A stretch of DNA of 14,345 bases, taken from positions 8,841-23,185 of the forward strand of contig JH993905.1 of NCBI GenBank assembly GCA_000316135.1, in the 5' to 3' direction. The position numbers and the translations under genes are program-made. The first letter of the stretch is position 1. Every line of letters begins with the position of its first letter. The notes below the pieces were generated by a model. That model made no database searches. It was given only the letters and a program-made list of their open reading frames with translations, and was not told where the DNA came from. Below, one piece after another: positions 7,978 to 14,121 of the stretch. The stretch comes from Trachipleistophora hominis. Its lineage: Eukaryota > Microsporidia > Pleistophoridae.

Positions 7978-9003
7978 ATGCACAAACTATTATCCTTTAT
8001 AGTACTCATTAGCTGCGCAGAAATAGCCCACAAGCCTGCATTTCCTGGCAAGGCAGGGGGTGTCAATAAGCCCGCGACGGGTATGCCGGAGAGCATCGAA
8101 CGGCCCAGCAAACCACCACGCACCGGCCTGTATTACGAGACAAAGTGGGACCCGCTGCTCAGCTCGAAGACATCTGGCAAGAACATGCAGGACGTGCTTG
8201 AGATGGGCGGCCACTATGAGAACCACGAGATTACCACGCCACCGTCGGACCGCTACGGTGATCTAAGCGTGTTCACGCTCAACATTGCAACAGAGATAAA
8301 CCTGATAACAATTAACCAGGAAACAGCATCATTTATTCATGAGGTGCTCGACCATGCACATCCCGCGGTGTTCGTTCTGCAGGGCGTGCGTGAGCCGGTG
8401 CTCGCACGCATAAAAAAGCTTGAGAACCATCACTACGGGATAATCACCGACGACGTGTTTACAAAGGACCCGCTCTCCTCTGCGCACTACTACTTCCCCA
8501 TTATCATTGACAAGCACATGATACGGCCGATCAAGAGCGGCTACTTCCGCAACCAGAAGGGACAGGTGTACGCATCGTATGCGGTACTTGTAGACACGCG
8601 CAAGAATAAGCGGTTCACGGTTGTAAACCTTGACCTGTACAGCACGTTCAAAGAAACTGTGGAAGCGCAGTTCGCAAACATCGTGTCGGACATAAAGGGC
8701 GATATGTCAATCAGCAAGGAGCCCGTGATCTTTGCGGGCGGCATCGGGTCGCCCTCATCAGAGATACAAAAATTGCTGCAATCCGGATACAAAAACCTCA
8801 TCGATCTTGATCCTAATAACAAGGAGCTTGACAAGACGACCGTTCATGGCAGGGTTGAACATTCCGATAACGTACAGCGTGATTTTATTGTGCTGCGCGA
8901 TCCTGCAACGGTGCTTGATCTTAATTATGCGCGTATTCTTAATGATAAACTTAAAATTGCCGAGCATTACCCTCTGCATGCCATTCTGTCTTACACGAGT
9001 TAA
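7978..9003 (+). CDS. Secreted EEP-fold (DNase I-like) protein, probably catalytically inactive
   Basis: The product is 341 residues. Residues 1-17 form a signal peptide (MHK then LLSFIVLISCA), so it should enter the secretory route. Residues 18-92 are Pro/Lys/Gly-rich and probably disordered. From about 93 to the end the strand pattern matches the endonuclease/exonuclease/phosphatase superfamily: LSVFTLNIATE (canonical Asn, N102), VFVLQGVREP (canonical QE, here Q135-G136), YYFPIIIDKHMI, FTVVNLDLYS (His position, here D219), VIFAGGIGSPS (canonical GDxN, here GGIG 254-257), RDFIVL (D302 kept) and AEHYPLHAIL (canonical SDH, here E329-H330). So the metal-binding Glu, the GDxN Asp and Asn and the first His are gone, while N102, D302 and H330 remain. 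This suggests a pseudoenzyme, perhaps used for binding. The subfamily (nuclease, sphingomyelinase or inositol phosphatase-like) cannot be told. The gene is about 50% GC and has no C-run before the ATG. Fold assignment is from pattern only. Confidence 0.7.
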   Translation: MHKLLSFIVLISCAEIAHKPAFPGKAGGVNKPATGMPESIERPSKPPRTGLYYETKWDPLLSSKTSGKNMQDVLEMGGHYENHEITTPPSDRYGDLSVFTLNIATEINLITINQETASFIHEVLDHAHPAVFVLQGVREPVLARIKKLENHHYGIITDDVFTKDPLSSAHYYFPIIIDKHMIRPIKSGYFRNQKGQVYASYAVLVDTRKNKRFTVVNLDLYSTFKETVEAQFANIVSDIKGDMSISKEPVIFAGGIGSPSSEIQKLLQSGYKNLIDLDPNNKELDKTTVHGRVEHSDNVQRDFIVLRDPATVLDLNYARILNDKLKIAEHYPLHAILSYTS

Positions 9004-9332
9004 TTAAAAGTATTTTTGTCAGTGTGTGGTGCTGTTAGACACGGAGTAGAGCAAGAACTGCCGTATTGATGGGCGGCCACGGCTGTTCGGTGCGTATCAC
9101 AATTCTTTCTACGTATTTATAGATGATGTTGTTTATGCGCACTCTTATTCACAGGTTCTAGATTCATATTTTTAAGCTTAATAATTTATGCGTTTTCTAT
9201 TTATACATTTAAGTGATTTATGCTTGTGCATCTCACAGGCATTTTCATTTTACACAAATTCTGTTCTATTTTTCTTACCAATTTCCTCTGTTTTATGATT
9301 AACCTCCTGTTCTAAAACATTTTACCTACCGA
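9004..9332. other. Spacer after the EEP-fold gene
   Basis: The first 110 nt are comparatively GC-rich (for example GGGCGGCCACGGCTG near 9069) and may be 3' untranslated sequence. The remainder is T-rich. No AATAAA and no gene are seen. Confidence 0.5.
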
Positions 9333-9545
9333 TTCTCACCAATCAATCTTACTCTACAACCAACCTAGCACTTATCAACCTACTCACCATTCAATCCTAT
9401 TCTACAACCACTTATCAATCCTATTCTACAACCACTTATCAATCTTACTCTACAACTAACCTATTCTACAACTAACCCACCACTTATCAATCCTACTCAC
9501 CATTTAATCCTACTCACCATTCAATCCTATTCTACAACTAATCTA
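9333..9545. repeat. G-free degenerate minisatellite upstream of eL24
   Basis: Units near 24 nt are built from CCACTTATCAATCC, TATTCTACAA and TACTCACCATTCAATCC. The clearest pair is a unit from about 9409 repeated about 24 nt later with two changes. The sense (+) strand is almost entirely C, T and A. It lies just upstream of the eL24 start. Confidence 0.8.
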
Positions 9546-9575
9546 CCCGACAATCAACCAATAATTCTAAAACCA

Positions 9576-9605
9576 CCCCCTCATCCAAAACTAATAAAAA
9601 AATTT
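9576..9605 (+). promoter_or_regulatory. Start-proximal signals of eL24: C-run and AAATTT
   Basis: CCCCC occurs at 9576-9580, 27 nt before the ATG, and AAATTT at 9600-9605, 2 nt before it. Both resemble start-proximal signals reported for microsporidia (CCC-like and AAATTT-like). The C-run is farther out than for the two minus-strand genes in this window, so its role is less certain. Confidence 0.4.
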
Positions 9606-9607
9606 AA

Positions 9608-9997
9608 ATGCCCTTCCAAATGGTAACACAAGGCAAATGCGTATTCTCAGGCCAAGACGTCCCAAAAGCAAAAGGCACCTACAGAGTACAGCACGACGGT
9701 CGTGCCCAGCTCACCCGCACAACCAAAGCGAGTTCCTACCTAAAACGCAGCATCAAGCCCCAAAAGGTGTTGTGGACCCTCGGCGCACGTTTCTTCCACA
9801 AGAAGGGCGGTGCCGTGCATAAAAAGGAGAGAGAAAGGATTGTACCGCCCAAGATAGTGCGCGGTTTTCCGTGCTTGCCTAAGAAGGCGGTTGAGGAGGT
9901 GAAGAAGGGCGTGGTGGGCAAGAAGGAGAAGGTTGAGGGTGTGTTTCAGAGGAGAGGAAAGATTGGAAAGAATGTGAATGTTGGGGTGAGGAGATAA
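9608..9997 (+). CDS. RPL24: 60S ribosomal protein eL24
   Basis: The product is 129 residues, close to the usual eukaryotic length, and belongs to the large ribosomal subunit. The N-terminal L24e domain is clear: GKCVFSGQDVPKAKGTYRV (residues 9-27), DGR (30-32), then PQKVLWTLGARFFHKKG (about 51-67), matching the family's CxFSG...P..hxWT...R..HKKG signature. The C-terminal half is Lys/Val/Gly-rich, as expected for the rRNA-binding extension. Only the first zinc-type cysteine (C11) remains; the C-x-x-x-C pair found in archaeal relatives is absent, as in many eukaryotes. The start MPFQMV is chosen because it sits right after the AAATTT signal; M5 is the alternative. No intron is needed. The gene converges on RPL35, with a pyrimidine-rich spacer between them. 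Confidence 0.93.
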   Translation: MPFQMVTQGKCVFSGQDVPKAKGTYRVQHDGRAQLTRTTKASSYLKRSIKPQKVLWTLGARFFHKKGGAVHKKERERIVPPKIVRGFPCLPKKAVEEVKKGVVGKKEKVEGVFQRRGKIGKNVNVGVRR

Positions 9998-10014
9998 GGA
10001 GGATATTAAATGCC

Positions 10015-10235
10015 TTGATTTTATTTTTTATTTTATTTCGTTATATCCCTCATTTTTTTTTATGCTATTCTCCATTTTATTCTATTCTAACCCTCATTCT
10101 ATTCTATTCTTCATTTTATCTCGTTATATTCCTTATTCTATTCTATCCCTCTCATTTTATCTCATTCTAATCCTCATTCATTCTATCCCTCTCATTCTAT
10201 TCTACCCTTCATTTATTTTATCTTTTCTTCAATTA
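10015..10235. repeat. Pyrimidine-rich simple repeat downstream of eL24
   Basis: The + strand repeats TTCTATTCTA, CCCTCATT and CATTTTATCTC words, nearly all C and T plus A. An 85-codon frame here gives a low-complexity Leu/Ile/Ser product and is not a gene. Confidence 0.8.
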
Positions 10236-10329
10236 ATCTATAACACCCGTGTAACTAAGAATCTATTCAAACCATTCTTAATTTCTATGATCAGTACAAA
10301 AAATACTTTCATCTATTAAAGACTGTAAA

Positions 10330-10729
10330 CACGAGTATTGCTATGATCACATGCTCATCATTAAATTGCGCAACATTTATTCTAAACAACGCATTAATTA
10401 GTACGTACAGTAAAGCGTATCTATCCGTGTAAGTATCTCTTCAAAAATAACACATAAAATTTACAAATTTTAATTCTTAAGAGGTTTTTAAAATCATTAA
10501 CACTTGTTTGTGATTATGCGCATAATCGTTACTTTAAAGGATTATCAATACATTACCTTGAAGAATTATAAATAAGTTACTTTAAAGGATTATAAACACA
10601 ACAATCTTCTCTCCAACATAAGAAACTCACCATTATTTTACAAACTCCCTCATTACTTACTCTTCCCCAATCTTACAATCTCCTCCCTCATTACACAGAT
10701 AGACCATAATAATAAAACCCTTTTATTTC
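10330..10729. other. Spacer between the convergent ribosomal protein genes
   Basis: This AT-rich stretch holds a perfect palindrome and a three-copy repeat (10512-10599, listed separately). From 10600 to 10690 it is again C/T-rich. No gene is seen. TTTATT at 10722-10727 is an AATAAA on the minus strand, 2 nt after the RPL35 stop codon, and could be its poly(A) signal. Confidence 0.55.
10512..10599. repeat. 16-bp palindrome abutting a 3 x 24-nt tandem repeat
   Basis: GATTATGCGCATAATC (10512-10527) is a perfect palindrome. It is followed at once by three 24-nt units starting at 10528, 10552 and 10576. Units one and three share an identical 18-nt core (GTTACTTTAAAGGATTAT); the middle one matches it at 13 of 18 bases. 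Confidence 0.85.
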
Positions 10730-11098
10730 TTATGGTGCATAAGCAAAGAGCACTCTCCTCAATCCACCCTTATAAGCCCTAGACTTACCATTCCTACATT
10801 TCCTAAGCTGTTCCTTACTGAGCTCCATCCTCTTTTTCTTAGTAAGCCTAGGCAAGAACTGCCTAGGCACCTTACCACTCGCAGCAAAGGCAGCAGCAAC
10901 AGCCTCCTCCTTCTTCTTCTCAGTGAGCACACTCATAACGACCGCAACATTCCTGTGCGCGTTGTAAATCTCGTGCGGCTTGACCGTGTGCGTGTGCTGT
11001 TTCTGACGGACGTGCAGCAGTTCAGTCTTGATTTGCTTGTAGCGTTCCTCCAGATCGGGGAGTGGAAGGGTGCGTAGCTCTTTGGCGGATATTTTCAT
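10730..11098 (-). CDS. RPL35: 60S ribosomal protein uL29 (L35)
   Basis: The product is 122 residues, the usual eukaryotic length, and belongs to the large subunit near the polypeptide exit tunnel. Matches to the family are: KISAKELRTLPLPDLEERYKQ (start of the L29 helical hairpin), KTELLHVR (about 24-31), the second helix around AHRNVAVVMSVLTEKKK (47-63), and the eukaryotic C-terminal tail RQFLPRLTKKKRMELSKEQLRK (79-100), comparable to the family's LRPKKTRAxRRxLT segment. The ATG is the first in frame and has CCCC 5 nt upstream (11104-11107), which supports it. The gene runs toward eL24. Its upstream region carries the 37-nt minisatellite at 11143-11290. No intron is evident. Confidence 0.92.
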   Translation of the reverse strand: MKISAKELRTLPLPDLEERYKQIKTELLHVRQKQHTHTVKPHEIYNAHRNVAVVMSVLTEKKKEEAVAAAFAASGKVPRQFLPRLTKKKRMELSKEQLRKCRNGKSRAYKGGLRRVLFAYAP

Positions 11099-11103
11099 TT
11101 TGT

Positions 11104-11107
11104 GGGG
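11104..11107 (-). promoter_or_regulatory. CCC-like start-proximal motif of RPL35
   Basis: On the minus strand AACCCCACAAAATG places CCCC 5 nt before the start codon, the spacing expected of the microsporidian CCC-like signal. Confidence 0.5.
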
Positions 11108-11142
11108 TTGGATAAAAAATTAATTTTTAATGCGTGTTAATA

Positions 11143-11290
11143 GGTTATGAGGATGAGTTAAAGAGTTGAAGGATGAATGGGTTATGAGGATGAGTTACAG
11201 AGTTGAAGGATGAATAAGTTATGAGGATGTGTTAAAGAGTTGAAGGATGAATGGGTTATGGGGATGAGTTAAAGAGTTGAAGGATGTGTT
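11143..11290. repeat. Minisatellite, exactly four 37-nt units, upstream of RPL35
   Basis: Units occupy 11143-11179, 11180-11216, 11217-11253 and 11254-11290 with no gaps and only a few substitutions. The core on the + strand is TTATGAGGATGAGTTA followed by AGAGTTGAAGGATG. On the RPL35 sense strand the units are C/T/A-rich and nearly G-free. The array begins 45 bp upstream of the RPL35 ATG, inside its likely promoter or leader. Confidence 0.93.
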
Positions 11291-11432
11291 GAAAAGAATG
11301 AAAGTAAGGGAATGAATATACAACCAAGAAAAATACTGGAAGTAAGAAAAACAATGAAAGTAAGAGAATGAAATTAAGAGAATGAAGGATGAACAACGTT
11401 AAGATTAAGAATCTAAAAATAGTATTTAATAT
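11291..11432. other. Purine-rich spacer upstream of the RPL35 minisatellite
   Basis: AGAATGAAAGTAAG and AAGAGAATGAA words recur on the + strand, continuing the C-poor bias of the neighbouring minisatellite. A 66-codon minus-strand frame is an artefact of this composition. Confidence 0.5.
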
Positions 11433-11526
11433 ATTATCATTGTTGGGCCGATACATGTTGCAACATAAGGAGTATTTATTTAAGTGATTAAATAGAGGAG
11501 GTTAACTGCAGGCCAACAATCATAAT
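11433..11526. repeat. Long inverted-repeat element with inner palindromes
   Basis: The outer arms 11433-11448 (ATTATCATTGTTGGGC) and 11511-11526 (GGCCAACAATCATAAT) match as reverse complements at 14 of 16 bases. The 62-nt interior holds the perfect palindrome ATGTTGCAACAT (11455-11466) and a TATTTA/TAAATA hairpin (about 11474-11493). The shape fits a small structured RNA or a miniature inverted-repeat element. No target-site duplication is clear. Confidence 0.55.
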
Positions 11527-11810
11527 TAATCTTAATAGTAATTCTATTATTAAAGAATCTACAACACAGTAAGAAATTAAAGCACCCATCAGAACTAACA
11601 CTAAGGCTAATAAACAGTAATAGAATTATCTTTAAAGATAAAATTATGATTTACTAACCTTATCATAATAATAAAATAAATGATAAGTAAATGTAGAGTA
11701 ACGTATTAGAGAGTGTTATAATACTCTACTTAGATTATTAAATGATAGAATATTAGTATTACTTAGTAATGATTGGAATAATAAGAATAGTTTAAAAATA
11801 ATACCTTTCC
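11527..11810. repeat. AT-rich spacer dense in inverted repeats
   Basis: Clear dyads are the perfect 16-bp palindrome TTATCTTTAAAGATAA (11626-11641), CTTATCAT/ATGATAAG (11659-11666 and 11680-11687, 8 of 8 pairs) and the near-palindrome AGAGTGTTATAATACTCT (11710-11727, two G-T type mismatches). No open frame of note is present. Confidence 0.6.
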
Positions 11811-11948
11811 TAGGACAGACCTAACCATTAGACCATTAGATCTAACCAATAGACTTAACTCTACCAATAGATCTAGCCCTCCTAACTAATTCCAAGACTT
11901 AACCCTCTAACCCATTAATACCTCTCTAACCCCTACTAACCCTAAAAC
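11811..11948. repeat. C/T/A-rich degenerate repeat after ThrRS
   Basis: CCATTAGA, CCAATAGA, TCTAACC and CCCTCTAAC words recur with almost no G on the + strand. The CTAACCC-like words recall telomeric repeats but are too irregular to call a telomere tract. Confidence 0.6.
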
Positions 11949-11949
11949 C

Positions 11950-14058
11950 TTAAATATCCTGTAACACTGCATAAACATCCTTAACGTATTCTCGTACCGC
12001 CCTCTCAAGTCTCTCTCTGAGCATCTCTACGCTCATAGCACGCCCACACTTCCTAACCATCACCGTTCCTGCGTTCCTTTCCTTCTCACCTACCACCAGA
12101 ACAACGGCGTACCCGTCAACCTCCGCATTCCTTACGCGCTTGCTCAGCGTTAACTCGCCGTCATACACCCGCACCTCGTAATCAATCAGAACATCACGCA
12201 CATGCTGTGCGTACGCGCTCAGCGCGTTACTCACAGGCACGACCGCTACCTGCCGAGGCGTAAGCCAGAACGGCAGGCGTATGCCGTAGTGCTCAATAAG
12301 TATGCCAATAAAACGCTCTACACTGCCAAGCAGCGCACGGTGTATCATCACAGGGCGTTCTACGCCCTCACTCGTCTTGCACTGCAGATTAAACCGTGCC
12401 GGCAGCTGAAAATCAAGCTGAATGGTTGCGCACTGGTGCCGTCTCTTGAGCGCATCGAGCAGCACAACATCAATCTTTGGCCCGTAAAACGCGCCATCGC
12501 CCTCATTCACCGTGTACTCCCGTCCAAACGTGCGCAGCGCCCGTCTCAGGTACTCCTCCGCAGTGTCCCAGTCCTTTTTGTCGCCCAGGTATTTTTTCGG
12601 CCGCGTGCTCAGCGCAAGCTCAAATTCAAAACCAAGCACCGCATAAACATGGCGCATAAACTCAAGATTATGCAGTATTTCGTGCTCAACCTGCACAAGC
12701 AGGCAGAACACGTGCGCGTCGTCCTGCTGGAAGCGCCTCACGCGCGTTAGACCGCTGAGCGTTCCGCTGAGCTCGTTGCGGTGCAGCACGCCAAAGTCTG
12801 CCATGCGAATCGGCAGCTCGCGAAAGCTGCGCACACTACGTGCGTAGAGCAGGCAGTGGCCGGGGCAGTTCATCGGCTTGAGCGCCCACTCAGCGTCATC
12901 GACCGTAAGTACGAACATGTCCTCCCGGTAATTCTGCAAGTGCCCGCTCGTCTCCCAAAGCTTCGTCATGTACATGTTGGGCGTTATCACCTCCGTAAAG
13001 TTGCGGCGGCGGTACTCCCGCCGCATAAAATTTATGAGCGCGTTGTAGATGAACGTGCCCTCCACGAAGAACGCGCTGCCTGGGCTCAGCTCGCTGAACC
13101 AGAACAGGTCGTACTCCTGGCCGACCAGCCTGTGGTTACGGCGCTTTGCCTCTGCAATGAATGCGAAGTGCTCGTCACGCAGTGTCTTTGAGGGGAACGC
13201 GGCGCCGTACAGCCGTTGCAGGCTTGGCCGGTCCTTGTCGCCCAGAAAATACGATGCGCCCGTCTTTACGATCTCGAACGTTTTTATGATGCGCGTGTTG
13301 TGCACGTGTGGGCCGTTGCAGAAATCAAGGAACGTGCCCAATTCGTAGCACGAGCAGCTGATCGTGGGCGTTTTAGTTTTGTTTGTCTTGTTATCTTCGT
13401 TAAGTTTACCTGTTGTTACTTCATCTGTCATTACTTCATCTGTCGTTACTTCATCTGTCGTTACTTTACCACTAACCTTATCATCCATTACTTCACCATC
13501 CTTACCATCACAATCTTTACCATCCTTACCATCACAATCTTTACCATCCTTACCCCCATCATTAGTAGCACCAATCGTTGATCGTTCTACAAAAAAACGC
13601 TTAAACTCGTTATGCGCATAAAACTGCAGCAATGCTTCCTTATCCATCCATACGCGCTTAAAAGAGCGTCCCTCCTTAATAATACGCCGTGCACGCTCTT
13701 CAATCTCACGTACGTCCTTCTCAGTAAACGGCGTATCAACCGCAACATCGTAGTAAAAGCCGTTGTCAGTCGGCGGACCACTCACCACCTTAGCACTCGG
13801 CGAGTGCTCAAGAATGGCAGCGCCAAGCACGTGCGCACACGAGTGCCAGAACACCTTCTTGCCCACGCTGTCAGCAAACGTAAAGAACTTGAGCGTGCAA
13901 TCGCTCGTGAGCGGAACGCTCAGATCGCACAGCACGCCGTCAACCGTGCACGTCACGTCTTCCCTCGTGCATAGATCGAGTGGGCGCACGTTTAGTGCGC
14001 ATTGTTTTGATGTGCCGTTTATTTTTATGGTGAGCGTTTGTGGATCGGTGGATGACAT
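11950..14058 (-). CDS. Threonyl-tRNA synthetase, cytosolic, with a repeat insertion in the editing domain
   Basis: The product (702 residues) charges tRNA-Thr with threonine. Domains in order are: TGS-like N-terminal domain (about 5-62); editing/SAD domain with HSCAH (H72, H76) and CNGPH (C247, H251), the four residues forming the hydrolytic site in the family; class II core with motif 1 around 335-365, motif 2 FGVLHRNELSG...RVRRFQQDDAHVFC (422-452), motif 3 MIHRALLGSVERFIGILIEHY (571-591); and a C-terminal anticodon-binding domain (about 603-700). The core zinc ligands are C398 (MNCPGH), H449 and H573. All catalytic elements look intact. The oddity is about 66 extra residues (165-232) made of DGKDGKDC and VTTDE repeats between the two halves of the editing site. 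The gene is GC-balanced, lacks introns, and starts 2 nt after a CCCC (minus strand). Long frames on the opposite strand are shadows. Confidence 0.97.
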   Translation of the reverse strand: MSSTDPQTLTIKINGTSKQCALNVRPLDLCTREDVTCTVDGVLCDLSVPLTSDCTLKFFTFADSVGKKVFWHSCAHVLGAAILEHSPSAKVVSGPPTDNGFYYDVAVDTPFTEKDVREIEERARRIIKEGRSFKRVWMDKEALLQFYAHNEFKRFFVERSTIGATNDGGKDGKDCDGKDGKDCDGKDGEVMDDKVSGKVTTDEVTTDEVMTDEVTTGKLNEDNKTNKTKTPTISCSCYELGTFLDFCNGPHVHNTRIIKTFEIVKTGASYFLGDKDRPSLQRLYGAAFPSKTLRDEHFAFIAEAKRRNHRLVGQEYDLFWFSELSPGSAFFVEGTFIYNALINFMRREYRRRNFTEVITPNMYMTKLWETSGHLQNYREDMFVLTVDDAEWALKPMNCPGHCLLYARSVRSFRELPIRMADFGVLHRNELSGTLSGLTRVRRFQQDDAHVFCLLVQVEHEILHNLEFMRHVYAVLGFEFELALSTRPKKYLGDKKDWDTAEEYLRRALRTFGREYTVNEGDGAFYGPKIDVVLLDALKRRHQCATIQLDFQLPARFNLQCKTSEGVERPVMIHRALLGSVERFIGILIEHYGIRLPFWLTPRQVAVVPVSNALSAYAQHVRDVLIDYEVRVYDGELTLSKRVRNAEVDGYAVVLVVGEKERNAGTVMVRKCGRAMSVEMLRERLERAVREYVKDVYAVLQDI
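13363..13566 (-). repeat. In-frame coding minisatellite within ThrRS
   Basis: It encodes residues 165-232. One array repeats a 24-nt unit giving KDGKDCDG (about 13477-13560); another repeats a 15-nt unit giving VTTDE (about 13405-13464). Both periods are multiples of three, so changes in copy number keep the frame. The encoded segment is acidic and low-complexity, and ends in an Asn/Lys/Thr stretch. Confidence 0.9.
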
Positions 14059-14060
14059 GA

Positions 14061-14064
14061 GGGG
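14061..14064 (-). promoter_or_regulatory. CCC-like start-proximal motif of ThrRS
   Basis: On the minus strand CACCCCTCATG places CCCC 2 nt before the start codon, like the motif upstream of RPL35. Confidence 0.5.
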
Positions 14065-14121
14065 TGATTTTTTGAGAACTGAAAAAGGTGCAATTTAATT
14101 TATTTTTATTTTATTTATGCG

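Noticed and set aside
8060..8979. Alternative frames inside the EEP-fold gene
   Set aside because: They are shorter, lack domain patterns and overlap a long frame with a signal peptide and a recognisable fold pattern.
9620..9640. A short 5' intron in eL24 starting at GTAACA after the second ATG
   Set aside because: The frame is open from the first ATG through the conserved CxFSG motif, and no GTAAGT-type donor with matching acceptor is seen.
12202..13348. Long + strand reading frames (up to 182 codons) opposite ThrRS
   Set aside because: The minus strand encodes a full ThrRS with all class II motifs; the opposite frames are shadows of its codon bias.
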